Part shown: in pieces, positions 32,136 through 40,838 of the stretch | Layout of the letters: each line of letters opens with the position of its first letter | Numbering within the stretch: position 1 is the stretch's first letter | NCBI RefSeq assembly: GCF_003226535.1 | Contig: NZ_QKOB01000001.1 | Coordinates: 310,001 to 374,000, forward strand | Origin: Meiothermus sp. Pnk-1 | Lineage (GTDB): Bacteria; Deinococcota; Deinococci; Deinococcales; Thermaceae | Length of the DNA stretch: 64,000 nt | Reading direction: 5' to 3' | Program-made: the position numbers and the translations under genes | The notes under the pieces: generated by a model | The model's input: the letters and a program-made list of their open reading frames with translations, nothing else | The model's database searches: none | What the model was told of the DNA's origin: nothing

Positions 32136-33182
32136 ATGAAGCGACGGCTGCTCTTGATGCTCTTTGGATTTTTTCTCCTCGGTTTAGCTCAATCCCCCAA
32201 CCGCGTACCCCCTGGTTGGTTGGAGGTTCCTGGCCCCGAGGGAACGATGTGCTCGGATGGCTCACCGTGGAAGTTCTACGTGAGCCCTGGGGCCGCCAAC
32301 AAGGTGGTGCTGGACTTCCAAGGGGGCGGGGCCTGCTGGAACGAGGGCACCTGTAACCCCCAGACCGCGACCTATACCCGCACCGTGCAGGCGAACGAGC
32401 TCTTTTTGGCGCAGGGGATCTACAACCGCCTCAGCATCGCCAACCCCTTCTATGGCTGGACGCACATCTTCGTGCCCTACTGTACGGCGGACGTTCACTG
32501 GGGGGACGCGAGCGTACAGTACGGCCAGACCACCATCCAGCACAAGGGCGCGGTGAATGCTAAAGCGGCCCTGGAGTGGCTGTTTGCCAACCGGCCTAAC
32601 CCCGAGGTGGTGTTCGTGACCGGCTGTAGCGCAGGGGCTTACGGCGCGGTGATGTGGGCTCCCTACGTGATGCGGCATTACCCCGACGCCAAGGTGATTC
32701 AGCTGGGGGATGCCGGGGTGGGTGTAGTCAACGAGGCTTTCGCCAATAGCGGCTTCAAAAACTGGAAAGCGGAAGGAGCCCTACCCGACTGGATCCCCGA
32801 TCTGGCCGCAGCCAAGGCCGATGCCTCGAAGATTCGCCTACCCACCATCTATGCGGCCATCGCCAAGGCTTACCCCAAGGACGTGCTGGCGCAGTACACC
32901 ACCGCCCAGGACAACACCCAGATCTTCTTTTACGGCTTGATGAAGGGCGAGCGGCAGCCCAGCCAGGCCACGGCGGTGGAGTGGGTGCAAGGGGCCTTGG
33001 CCAACCTGGCCGCGATCAAGCAATCCAGCCCCAACTTTTTCAGCTTTGTGGCTCCCGGTGGGCAGCATTGCGTGATCCCGCGCCCGGAGTTTTACACCCT
33101 CAAGGTGGGAGACACCTCGCTTTTAGATTGGGTAAATAAACTGATCAAGACGGGAAACCCCGGCGATGTGGCCCCGCGTTAG
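32136..33182 (+). CDS. Secreted pectinacetylesterase/NOTUM-family hydrolase
   Basis: The 348-residue protein has a signal peptide (MKRRLLLMLFGFFLLGLAQS). The alpha/beta-hydrolase fold of the PAE family is marked by LDFQGGGACWNEGTC (oxyanion region, near residue 59), the nucleophile motif TGCSAGAYGA (near 165) and the catalytic histidine in GGQHCVI (near 310). Cysteines in the first and last motifs may form disulfides. Family members deacetylate polysaccharides or lipidated proteins, but the bacterial ones are poorly known; the substrate is open. ATG 32136 follows GAGGAGGCG. A TAAACT at 32103-32108 may be the -10 box. It is monocistronic. Confidence 0.83.
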   Translation: MKRRLLLMLFGFFLLGLAQSPNRVPPGWLEVPGPEGTMCSDGSPWKFYVSPGAANKVVLDFQGGGACWNEGTCNPQTATYTRTVQANELFLAQGIYNRLSIANPFYGWTHIFVPYCTADVHWGDASVQYGQTTIQHKGAVNAKAALEWLFANRPNPEVVFVTGCSAGAYGAVMWAPYVMRHYPDAKVIQLGDAGVGVVNEAFANSGFKNWKAEGALPDWIPDLAAAKADASKIRLPTIYAAIAKAYPKDVLAQYTTAQDNTQIFFYGLMKGERQPSQATAVEWVQGALANLAAIKQSSPNFFSFVAPGGQHCVIPRPEFYTLKVGDTSLLDWVNKLIKTGNPGDVAPR

Positions 33183-33269
33183 GCCTCCGACCCCGGCTTG
33201 GTCATTCGCCCGATGGTGAGGAGGGCTGGCTCCCGTGAGGCGTGCTATGCCTGGGGCGGGTCGCCGTAT

Positions 33270-34073
33270 CTACCCCAAATTCTCCCAGGTGACGTGCTCC
33301 CCTTGGATGGGTGGGGGTTGTTTCTTCGGCGCGAACTTGGTAAACCACTCGCGTAAGGAGGGCTCGAGGCCCACCAGCACCTTGTGCACGGTAGATCTCT
33401 TGAGCGGGGCGGCCCGTAAGAGGCCGGTGAGCAGCTGATCCCTGCCTGACTCCACCAAACGGGCGGCCTGGGTGGTGAACTGCCCCTGGAACCACAGCTG
33501 ATCGGAGAGGTTGTGCGGTTTGCGGCCATAACCGCCCAGGCTGGGTTTCTGCGGGGTCAGCCCGGCGATCAAGGCTCCCCAGGCCACCGCCTGTTCGTAT
33601 AACTCGGGGCGGGCTTGACAGAGGGCCAGCAGATACAAATAGTTGGCGACGAATTCGTCCACCCAGCGCACCCGGGTACGTAGGCCCCAGGCTACTTGCA
33701 CCGCGTGGGCGTACTCATGCCCTAAGTTGAGATCCAGGAAGTGCTCCACCCGTCCGGGGAGTGGCCTCGTCCGTTTGACGGCGGGCACCAACGCCTCGCG
33801 CAGCCGCCAGACCAAGCGTTCGGGGTAGCGGGCGGGGATGAACAGGTAAAGCCCCTCCTTGAGGCTGGTGCGCTGAAAGGGAAAACCATAGGGGTGGCGG
33901 GTGCGGGCGCGCCAATCCGCTTCGCCCAGCACCATCACCGTGACCGCCGGGATGGGTTGGTAGGTTTTGAGCGTTCGCTCGAGGTCGGCCAGATACTCCT
34001 GCAAAGCCCTGGCCCGCAAAACCGCCCCGCTGGAGGCCCAGGCGGGCACGGCGGGATGGGGGAGGGGTTGCAC
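33270..34073 (-). CDS. Putative zinc metallopeptidase (HExxH gluzincin-like)
   Basis: The 267-residue protein has LGHEYAHAVQV near residue 117, an HExxH motif. A glutamate follows about 18-20 residues later in WVDEFVANYLYLLALC, the spacing of gluzincin-type zinc proteases. It has no signal peptide, so it would act in the cytoplasm unless exported otherwise. Nothing else is recognised; the N-terminal half (VTVMVLGEADW, GLYLFIPARYPERLVWRL) looks like a small alpha/beta region. GTG 34073 has TACACT (34080-34085, minus strand) 6 nt upstream and no ribosome site, the leaderless layout seen elsewhere in this window. It converges on the PAE gene. Confidence 0.7.
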   Translation of the reverse strand: MQPLPHPAVPAWASSGAVLRARALQEYLADLERTLKTYQPIPAVTVMVLGEADWRARTRHPYGFPFQRTSLKEGLYLFIPARYPERLVWRLREALVPAVKRTRPLPGRVEHFLDLNLGHEYAHAVQVAWGLRTRVRWVDEFVANYLYLLALCQARPELYEQAVAWGALIAGLTPQKPSLGGYGRKPHNLSDQLWFQGQFTTQAARLVESGRDQLLTGLLRAAPLKRSTVHKVLVGLEPSLREWFTKFAPKKQPPPIQGEHVTWENLG

Positions 34074-34150
34074 GCCCTTAGTGTACGCGCTGCTTGTTAG
34101 AGTTTCCGCTAGGCCATCTGCTGCTGGGACTTGTCCGGCCCGGGGGGAAT

Positions 34151-34237
34151 CTAGCCCCGTGGGGCCCGTGGAGTGGCGACCCAGAAAAGCAGGGCCAGCA
34201 GCACGGCCAACAGGAAAAGGGTCAGTCCCAGGCCCAT
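34151..34237 (-). CDS. Micro-ORF, 28-residue single-pass membrane peptide
   Basis: The peptide reads MGLGLTLFLLAVLLALLFWV followed by ATPRAPRG: one membrane helix and a short basic tail. GAGGT lies 6 nt before ATG 34237, and the ORF overlaps the upstream micro-ORF by 16 bp in another frame. The shape is like tiny oxidase subunits or transporter accessory peptides, but no family is recognised. Confidence 0.45.
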   Translation of the reverse strand: MGLGLTLFLLAVLLALLFWVATPRAPRG

Positions 34238-34341
34238 TCGTCTACCTCGGTGGCCTCGCCTGAGCGCAGCCCTGCCCGCCACAGCCCGGCGATCGGTACG
34301 ATCAGCACCAGGCTGATCAGCAGCAGCAACAAGACCTCCAT
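34222..34341 (-). CDS. Micro-ORF, 39-residue membrane peptide (CcoS-like shape)
   Basis: The peptide reads MEVLLLLLISLVLIVPIAGL, then WRAGLRSGEATEVDEWAWD. A single N-terminal helix followed by a WRAGLRSG and acidic tail is reminiscent of the cbb3 oxidase maturation protein CcoS, by pattern only. TAGGCT (34348-34353, minus strand) lies 6 nt before ATG 34341, with TTGACA 20 nt further up, so it may be leaderless. No cytochrome oxidase genes are in the window. Confidence 0.45.
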   Translation of the reverse strand: MEVLLLLLISLVLIVPIAGLWRAGLRSGEATEVDEWAWD

Positions 34342-34376
34342 GGCTTCAGCCTAGCCGGGAGTGGTCAGTCGGGTGT

Positions 34377-34416
34377 CAAGAGACCGCTCCGGGGAGGCGT
34401 CCAGAGCGGTCTCTTG
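34377..34416. other. 13-bp perfect inverted repeat
   Basis: CAAGAGACCGCTC (34377-34389) and GAGCGGTCTCTTG (34404-34416) form a strong stem with a 14-nt loop. It lies about 130 bp past the recG stop and just upstream of the minus-strand TTGACA at 34374-34379. No T-run follows on either strand. It could end recG transcripts or act on the micro-ORF promoter. Confidence 0.55.
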
Positions 34417-34435
34417 GGGAGATTGCCCTTGAGCG

Positions 34436-34478
34436 TGGCTACGCTCATCCTACTGGTAGGGCCAACTTAGAGTAGCCA
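34436..34478. other. Nested inverted repeat downstream of recG
   Basis: Outer arms TGGCTAC / GTAGCCA (34436-34442 and 34472-34478) enclose an inner hairpin CCTAC-TG-GTAGG (34449-34460). A GCGTTAC direct repeat follows (34484-34490, 34495-34501). This could fold as a structured RNA or a complex terminator. The rest of 34479-34544 shows nothing else. Confidence 0.35.
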
Positions 34479-34544
34479 AAGGGGCGTTACCCCAGCGTTA
34501 CAGCCGGAAAGCCCTGCTCTACACGCCAAGACCTGGGTATGCGG

Positions 34545-36905
34545 CTAGATCACTTCCCTAAACCCGATGGCCTCTGCCCGGGCCTGGAGTTCGCGCTTCA
34601 ACAGGGTGTGCTTGGGATGTTCCAGGTAAGGGTCGGCCTCGAGGATGCGTTTGGCCAACTCCCGCGCCCGCTCGATGATCTCGCTATCGGAAGCGAGGTC
34701 GCCCAGCTTGAGGTCGGGCATCCCCGACTGGCGCACCCCGCGCAGCTCGCCGGGGCCGCGCAGTTCCAGGTCTTTCTCGGCGATGTAAAAGCCATCGGTG
34801 CTCTCCTCGATTACCCGCAGGCGGCTCATGGTTTTTTTGCTGGTCTCGCCTGCGATGAGGATGCAGTAGGCCTCGAGGCCGCCCCGCCCCACCCGCCCGC
34901 GCAGCTGGTGGAGCTGGGACAGCCCGAAACGCTCGGCGTTCTCGATGACCATCACCGTGGCCTGAGGGATGTCCACCCCCACCTCGATCACCGTGGTGGA
35001 GACCAGCAGGTCGAAGTGCCGGTAGCGGAAGCGCTCCATCACTGCGTCTTTTTCCTCAGGGCGCATCTTGCCGTGGAGGAGGTCGATCCGTACATCGGGC
35101 AGGAGTGCTTGCAGCTCCTGGGCGAGCCGGGTGGCGGCCTGGAGCTCGGCAGTGGCCTCCGAATCGCCTTCTTCGATCATCGGCGTGACCACGAAGACCT
35201 GATGCCCCTTGGCGATCTCCTGCCGGGCGAAGGCGTAGGCCTGGTGGCGTAGCTTATGGGGGAGCACCTTGGTTTTGACCGGGGTGCGGCCCGGCGGAAG
35301 TTCATCGATCTGTGAGACCTCGAGGTCGCCGTACATGGTCAGGGCCAGCGAGCGCGGGATCGGCGTAGCCGACATCACCAGCACGTCCGGGCGGCTTTTG
35401 AGCAGCTTGCGCCGCTGCATCACCCCGAAGCGGTGCTCTTCGTCGATGACCGCCAGACCCAAGTCCTTGAACTCCACCCCCTCCTGGATAAGCGCGTGGG
35501 TTCCCACCACCACATCGGTGTGCGCCGAACGGAGGCGTTCCAGGGCTTCGCGCTTTTCCCCGGCGCTCATCGAGCCCACCAGCAAGTCCACCGTCACCCC
35601 TAAGGGGAAGAGGTATTTTTGCAGGTTCGCGTAGTGCTGTTTGGCCAGGATCTCGGTGGGGGCCATCAGGGCGCCCTGGGCTCCGTTCTGAGCGGCTACG
35701 TACAGGGCCGCAGCTGCTACTGCGGTCTTCCCCGAGCCCACGTCGCCCTGCACCAGCCTGGCCATCTGCCGCTCGGATTGCATATCGGCTAAGATCTCGC
35801 CCAAAACGCGCTCTTGGGCCCGGGTGAGCTGGAAGGGGAGGGAAGAGCGGAACTTCTGGATCATTTCCGGTTCGACCCGGAACACACGCCCCAATAGCCC
35901 CGATCCGCCCGACTGGATCATGACCTTTAGCTCGAGCAGCACATACTCGTCAAACTTCAGGCGCTCGAGCGCCCGCGCCAAGCTTTCCTCCGAGTCAGGG
36001 AAATGGGCTTGCTGGAGCGACCAGCGCAAAGGGGGAAGGTCCAGGGGGGGCGTGTTGAGGTACGGCTCCAAGGGATCGGACAGGAAGGGGAAGGCCTCGA
36101 GCCCCCGCCACACCGAGCGCCTAAGGAAGGCCTGGCCGATTCCCTCCTTGGCCGGGTACACCGGCACGATTCGCCCGGTGGAGAGCGATTCCCCCTCTTC
36201 GTTCTCGAAGTACTCGACCAGCAGGCTGATCTGGCTGCCGCGCTTTTGCACCTTGCCCGAGATGATCACGCTCGAGCCCTCTTGAATGGACTTCAGCACC
36301 CACGGCTGGTTGAACCACACCGCGGTGAACCTCCAGCCCCAAGCGTCCATTAGCCGCACCTGCACCAGGGTGATGCCCTTGCGCGGGGTCTTGACCATTT
36401 CCTTGGCGAGCACCTTAGCCACCACGGTGGCTTTTTCCCCTGCTTGCACGTCACGGATGCTCACCAGGGCGCGGCGGTCCTCATAGCGGCGGGGATAGTT
36501 GTGCAAAAGATCGCGCAGCGTGCGGATGCCCAATTCGCTCATTTTTTTCTTGCCCCCGAGCCCAAGGGCGATGGATTCCACCGGGGAGTCGAGCGTAAGC
36601 CCTTCTGGCGGGGGCTTGGGCTGGAGGGCAGCAGCGAGCTGCGCTGGGAAAGCGGGCTCGTGGGCGGGGACCGGGGGTTGCCCGTCGAGCAGGGCGATTG
36701 CCTTGTGCAGCCGCCCCAGCCGTTCTTCTGGCGAGAGGTCCCGGTAGCCTGTGAGCAGCCTCCTGACCTCGGGGAACGCTCCGGCCAAGTTTTGTGCTAG
36801 CCTCTCCAGCCCTCCCGCCACCACCCGGTCTCGCGCTCCGTCGGCGAGTTCTCGCCGAAGTGGTCTGAGCAGGCGTTCTTTGAGTTCATCCCGCGTGGCC
36901 GCCAC
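34545..36905 (-). CDS. recG: ATP-dependent DNA helicase RecG
   Basis: The 786-residue enzyme reverses stalled replication forks and branch-migrates recombination intermediates. It has an N-terminal extension of about 100 residues (also present in other Deinococcota by memory), the wedge domain ([21 protein letters not shown], near 128), Walker [12 protein letters not shown] (near 402), DEEHRFG (near 497), [22 protein letters not shown], and the C-terminal [15 protein letters not shown] and [10 protein letters not shown] helicase motifs. GTG 36905 has CATGAT 6 nt upstream and a GGAG close by. It diverges from a small hypothetical gene. Confidence 0.95.
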   Translation of the reverse strand: MAATRDELKERLLRPLRRELADGARDRVVAGGLERLAQNLAGAFPEVRRLLTGYRDLSPEERLGRLHKAIALLDGQPPVPAHEPAFPAQLAAALQPKPPPEGLTLDSPVESIALGLGGKKKMSELGIRTLRDLLHNYPRRYEDRRALVSIRDVQAGEKATVVAKVLAKEMVKTPRKGITLVQVRLMDAWGWRFTAVWFNQPWVLKSIQEGSSVIISGKVQKRGSQISLLVEYFENEEGESLSTGRIVPVYPAKEGIGQAFLRRSVWRGLEAFPFLSDPLEPYLNTPPLDLPPLRWSLQQAHFPDSEESLARALERLKFDEYVLLELKVMIQSGGSGLLGRVFRVEPEMIQKFRSSLPFQLTRAQERVLGEILADMQSERQMARLVQGDVGSGKTAVAAAALYVAAQNGAQGALMAPTEILAKQHYANLQKYLFPLGVTVDLLVGSMSAGEKREALERLRSAHTDVVVGTHALIQEGVEFKDLGLAVIDEEHRFGVMQRRKLLKSRPDVLVMSATPIPRSLALTMYGDLEVSQIDELPPGRTPVKTKVLPHKLRHQAYAFARQEIAKGHQVFVVTPMIEEGDSEATAELQAATRLAQELQALLPDVRIDLLHGKMRPEEKDAVMERFRYRHFDLLVSTTVIEVGVDIPQATVMVIENAERFGLSQLHQLRGRVGRGGLEAYCILIAGETSKKTMSRLRVIEESTDGFYIAEKDLELRGPGELRGVRQSGMPDLKLGDLASDSEIIERARELAKRILEADPYLEHPKHTLLKRELQARAEAIGFREVI

Positions 36906-36942
36906 AACTCCATCATGCCACGGGACGGCTATGCTGAGGGGG

Positions 36943-37200
36943 ATGTTTCATCCCACCCGCCTGACCCCCTACCTCGAGCTGCTCGAAGAGTTCATCGCGG
37001 ATAGGCTCCCCGCCGACGTGTTTCAGGCCCATTTGCGCACGCTCTGGGCCAGCGATACTACCCGATATCCCCTGGAGGTGCGCCGTCGGCTCGAGCACCT
37101 GGTGGCCTACCCCGATCCCGCCGAGGGTTCATCGGCGGTAGAACTCAAGCTCGAGGCGGACCGGGTGCGGCTCGAGCTGCAAGACCTTTTTCCCGGGTGA
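36943..37200 (+). CDS. Small acidic helical protein of unknown function
   Basis: The 85-residue protein reads [22 protein letters not shown], then [15 protein letters not shown], and a C-terminal [20 protein letters not shown]. It is all-helical and acidic. The layout (helix with [16 protein letters not shown], then a short loop with a proline-rich turn YPDPAEG) recalls small colicin-immunity-like proteins, but this is a pattern impression only. GAGGGGG directly precedes ATG 36943; ATG 36931 would add four residues. It starts about 40 bp from divergent recG and ends 81 bp before the M16 pair. Confidence 0.55.
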   Translation: MFHPTRLTPYLELLEEFIADRLPADVFQAHLRTLWASDTTRYPLEVRRRLEHLVAYPDPAEGSSAVELKLEADRVRLELQDLFPG

Positions 37201-37281
37201 TGGTCGGGTTGCTTACTAGGCCAATGGGGATGGGCTTGCGTATACAATGCCCGCTCGAGGCAATCCGTATACTCGGGAGGT

Positions 37282-38523
37282 ATGGCTTTTGCCCAAGTGG
37301 AAACCCTAGCCAACGGCCTCACCCTCGCGGTCGAGGAGCAGCCTTGGAACCCTGGAATAGCCCTTCAATTGTTGGTTCCGGTGGGGGCTACCACCGATCC
37401 CCAAGAGCTAGAAGGTGCGGCCAATCTGCTCGAGGGCTGGCTTTGGAAAGGGGCCGGAGACCTCGATGCCCGGGCGCTGGCGGAGGCCTTCGACGAACTC
37501 GGGGTGCGCCGGGGGAGCGGGGTGGGGCTCGAGTACACCACCTTCGCGGCTTCGTTCTTGCCCGAGCACCTCGGTTCGGTGTTGGAACTCTACGCCCTGA
37601 TACTGCAAAAGCCGCGTTTCGAGGAAGCTTTGCTCGAGCCGGTGCGCCAGGTGGCCCTGCAGGAGCTGGCCGCCCTGGAGGACCAGCCCCCGCGCAAGAT
37701 GGGGGCGGCGCTGCGCCGGGCGGTGTTCGCCAGTACCCACGGGCGCTACGCGGGGGGGAGCAAAGAGGGGCTCATCTCGGCGACCGCCGAGGCGCTGCGG
37801 CGAGACTTCGAAAACCGCTACGGGGCCAAAGGCTCGATCTTGGCGGTGGCGGGTGGGGTGAGCTTTGCCGAGGTGCGCGCTGCGGTAGAGCGGTATCTGG
37901 GCGCGTGGGGTGGAAAGACGCCGGCTGCCCCTGAGCCGGTGTTGACCGTGCCGCGGACGCTTTGCCTTGAGCAAGATACCGCTCAGGTGCAGATCGGCCT
38001 CATCTACCCGGATGTGGGGCCCGCTCACCCCGAGTTTTACTCGGCCCGCCTGGCCGCCGAGGTGCTCTCGGGGGGGATGGGCTCGAGGCTATTCACCGAG
38101 GTGCGCGAGAAGCGCGGCCTGGTCTACTCGGTCTCGGCTAGCCCTCAAGGGGTGAAGGGGTTCAGCTATTTGCTCGCCTACGCCGGAACTACCCCCGAAC
38201 GCGCCTCGGTTACCCTGGAAGTCCTCCGGGCCGAGATCGAGCGCATGCAGCAAGGGGTCAGCATGGAGGAGCTCGAGCGGGCCAAGATCGGCCTGCGCAC
38301 GGCCCTGGTGATGCAGGAGGAGTCCGCCCGCAGCCGGGTAAGTAGCATGGCCCGCGATCTTTTCATGTTGGGCCGGATCCGCCCGCTCTCCGAGATCGAG
38401 GCCGAGATCGCCGCCGTGGATTTGGAGCGTATCAACCGCTTCTTGGCCGAGCACCCCTACCAAAACCCTTGGGTGGGGATGCTGGGGCCTAACCTGACCA
38501 AACATCAAGCCCAAAGCGCCTAG
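37282..38523 (+). CDS. M16 (insulinase-like) peptidase, non-catalytic partner
   Basis: The 413-residue protein has both M16 half-domains (residues about 1-210 and 215-405). The zinc motif HxxEH is missing; the matching place reads AANLLEGWLWKGAG. The C-terminal substrate-binding signature SRLFTEVREKRGLVYSV is kept. In M16B enzymes one partner keeps zinc and the other supplies the Arg/Tyr pair, so this should be the structural half of a heterodimer. ATG 37282 follows GGGAGGT; TACAAT at 37243-37248 may be its -10 box. The catalytic partner starts 21 bp after its stop. Confidence 0.88.
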   Translation: MAFAQVETLANGLTLAVEEQPWNPGIALQLLVPVGATTDPQELEGAANLLEGWLWKGAGDLDARALAEAFDELGVRRGSGVGLEYTTFAASFLPEHLGSVLELYALILQKPRFEEALLEPVRQVALQELAALEDQPPRKMGAALRRAVFASTHGRYAGGSKEGLISATAEALRRDFENRYGAKGSILAVAGGVSFAEVRAAVERYLGAWGGKTPAAPEPVLTVPRTLCLEQDTAQVQIGLIYPDVGPAHPEFYSARLAAEVLSGGMGSRLFTEVREKRGLVYSVSASPQGVKGFSYLLAYAGTTPERASVTLEVLRAEIERMQQGVSMEELERAKIGLRTALVMQEESARSRVSSMARDLFMLGRIRPLSEIEAEIAAVDLERINRFLAEHPYQNPWVGMLGPNLTKHQAQSA

Positions 38524-38544
38524 CGCCGCATTTGTGAGGAGCTC

Positions 38545-39783
38545 ATGACCCAAACCGCCACAGCCCTGGAATTCAAAGAGGCTACCCTGTCCAACGGCCT
38601 CACCGTGATCGCCGAGGTCAACCCCGAAGCCAAGAGCCTGGCCCTGGGGTACTTCGTCAAGACCGGCAGCCGCGACGAGACTCCCCAAGAGTCGGGGATT
38701 TCGCACTTTCTCGAGCACATGGTCTTCAAGGGGACGGCCCGCCGCGATGCCTTAGAGGTCAACCTCGAGTTTGACCGCATGGGGGCGCAGTACAACGCCT
38801 TCACCTCGGAGGAGAACACGGTCTACTACGGGGCAGTGCTGCCTGAGTTCGGCGGGCGGCTGCTAGAGCTGTTTACCGACCTCATGCGCCCGGCTTTGCG
38901 CCAGGAGGACTTCGATACCGAAAAGAGGGTAATCCTCGAGGAGATCGCCCTCTACGCCGACCGCCCCAATGCGATGCTCTTCGACTATGCCCGCTCCAGG
39001 TTCTTCCGCACCCATCCGTTGGGCAACAGCGTGCTCGGCACGCCTGGGTCCATCACCGCCATGACCCGCGAGCAGATGATCGCCTACCACGCCCGCCGCT
39101 ACGCCCCGACGAACATGGTGCTGGCGATGGCCGGAAGGGTGGATTGGGAGGCCGCGCTCGAGCGGGTCGCGCAGCTCACCGCTGACTGGCAACCCTACGC
39201 CGTCCATCGGGAGTATCCCCCGTTTGAGGCCTTGCCCGGGGATGTCCGCGAGTCCTACCCCAAAGCCACCCAGACCTACATAGCCCTGCTAGCCCCCGGC
39301 TTCTCTGCCCAGGATGAGCGTCGCTACGCTGCGGCGGTGCTGGCGAGCCTTTTGGGGGAGGAGGGGAATAGCCGCCTCTACTGGGCGCTTACCCACCGGG
39401 GCTTGGTGGAATCGGCCAGCGCTGGCCACGATGACTCCGACCGGGCCGGGCTTTTTTACATTTACGCCCAGACCGATCCGCAGAACGAGGCCCAGGTGGT
39501 GGATGTCTTACGCGAGGAACTGAACCGGCTCGAGGTCCATGGGGTGAGCGCAGAAGAGGTACGCCGGGCCAAGAACAAGCTCGCTACGGGAATCGTTTTT
39601 GCCGGGGAGACCCCCATGAACCGGCTGTTCAGCCTGGGTCTGAGCTACCAGTACAGCGGGGTGTATGAACCGCTTTCGGAGATGGCCCGCAAGGTCGAGG
39701 CCATCACGCCTGGGCAGGTCAATGCCCTGCTCGAGGCCAAACCCTTCAGCCGGGGATTCTTGTACCGGATGGTACCGCAGTAG
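38545..39783 (+). CDS. M16 (insulinase-like) zinc peptidase, catalytic partner
   Basis: The 412-residue protein has the intact inverted zinc motif in SGISHFLEHMVFKGT (near residue 50). The downstream glutamate is in the EKRVILEEIALYADRP region (near 128). FIYAQTDPQNEAQ and LATGIVFAGETPMNRLFSLG are typical M16B parts. It lies right after the zinc-less partner and should form an active heterodimer with it. The substrate is likely peptides released in the cytoplasm or cell envelope; no signal peptide is seen on either. GTGAGGAGC precedes ATG 38545. Confidence 0.93.
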   Translation: MTQTATALEFKEATLSNGLTVIAEVNPEAKSLALGYFVKTGSRDETPQESGISHFLEHMVFKGTARRDALEVNLEFDRMGAQYNAFTSEENTVYYGAVLPEFGGRLLELFTDLMRPALRQEDFDTEKRVILEEIALYADRPNAMLFDYARSRFFRTHPLGNSVLGTPGSITAMTREQMIAYHARRYAPTNMVLAMAGRVDWEAALERVAQLTADWQPYAVHREYPPFEALPGDVRESYPKATQTYIALLAPGFSAQDERRYAAAVLASLLGEEGNSRLYWALTHRGLVESASAGHDDSDRAGLFYIYAQTDPQNEAQVVDVLREELNRLEVHGVSAEEVRRAKNKLATGIVFAGETPMNRLFSLGLSYQYSGVYEPLSEMARKVEAITPGQVNALLEAKPFSRGFLYRMVPQ

Positions 39784-39835
39784 AGGGCTTCAAATCTCAC
39801 CGGGGGTCGCCCGTCAAAGTTGGAGAATAAGGCAC

Positions 39836-40786
39836 GTGCGATGGATTTGGGCGTGGATGCTCTTCTCTCTTGCCCTAGCCCAGAGCGCCCCTAGCGCGCT
39901 CGAGCTGGAGGTGCTGGCCCGTACCAACCAGGAGCGCGTGGCCCAGGGTTTAAGGCCCCTGGAGTGGGACAACTCGGCTGCTCAGGTGGCCCGTGCGCAC
40001 GGCTTGGACATGCTGCGGCGGGGCTACTTCGCCCACCTCAACCCCGAGGGGGAAAGCGCTGCCGATCGGTTACGCAAGGCCGGACTGGCGGAGGTAGAGG
40101 TGGGGGAAAACCTGGCCCTATACGAGAACTACCCTGATGCCAAAATCCCGGCCGAGGCCGTACGGGGCTGGATGAATAGCCCCCACCACCGCGATAACCT
40201 GCTCAAGCCCAGTTACACCCACCTGGGAGTGGGCTTGGTGCGGCAAGGTAACCGGGTGGTGGTGGTGCAGAACTTTTTGGCCCGGCCCTTTTCCCTGCGC
40301 TTTACCCGCCAGGCGTCTTGGGTGGAGGAAAATTCCCTCTCGCTGCGGGGCGAGGCGCTCGCTTCGGTGGGGGTGTTTATAGAGGGGAATCTATACGCCG
40401 AACTCGGCCGTCGCTTTGATACCACGCTCGAGCTTCCTCCGGGGACCAACCCGCGCTTTGGATGGCGCAGTGGGTCGCGCTGGCTGGAAGTTGCACCGGG
40501 GCAGCCGGGCTTTGACTTCGAAGTTCGCCAGGAGAAAGCCCAAGTCTTCGGTTACCGGCTGCAGTTGGTGCTGCCTGCAGGCCAGTACGCCCTGGCCGTG
40601 GGGAAAGAGCCTCGCTTTTGGCGTAGCGTGGATGGTCCTGCCACGCTCGAACTTCCGCTGCCCGCTGGTTTGGGGTCGCTCTGGGTAGGCCGCCGGCAAG
40701 GGGATTGGATCGACTACGCTTTTCGGATCCCCCTGGACCTGGAGCCGAGCGCGGCCACTCCTCGTGCTTACGTCACTGCACCCTAA
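39836..40786 (+). CDS. Secreted CAP/SCP-domain protein
   Basis: The protein starts at GTG 39836 with a signal peptide (MRWIWAWMLFSLALAQS) and has 316 residues. Residues about 22-155 form a CAP domain: LARTNQERVAQGLRPLEWD, HGLDMLRRGYFAHLNPEG, VGENLA, and WMNSPHHRDNLLKPSYTHLGVG. The rest (160-316) is a beta-rich region with no family I recognise. Bacterial CAP proteins are secreted and bind lipids or cell-wall material; the role here is unknown. A GGAG lies 10 nt before the GTG. An in-frame ATG at 39665 would lie inside the M16 gene and is rejected. Confidence 0.82.
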   Translation: MRWIWAWMLFSLALAQSAPSALELEVLARTNQERVAQGLRPLEWDNSAAQVARAHGLDMLRRGYFAHLNPEGESAADRLRKAGLAEVEVGENLALYENYPDAKIPAEAVRGWMNSPHHRDNLLKPSYTHLGVGLVRQGNRVVVVQNFLARPFSLRFTRQASWVEENSLSLRGEALASVGVFIEGNLYAELGRRFDTTLELPPGTNPRFGWRSGSRWLEVAPGQPGFDFEVRQEKAQVFGYRLQLVLPAGQYALAVGKEPRFWRSVDGPATLELPLPAGLGSLWVGRRQGDWIDYAFRIPLDLEPSAATPRAYVTAP

Positions 40787-40838
40787 GCAGCGAAAAGCGG
40801 ATAGCCGGGCCCCCCGTCGTAGGGCGTAAAATCCTTGG

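Noticed and set aside
39665-39835. An N-terminal extension of the CAP protein starting inside the M16 gene.
   Set aside because: It overlaps the M16 C-terminus in another frame, and GTG 39836 gives a proper signal peptide.
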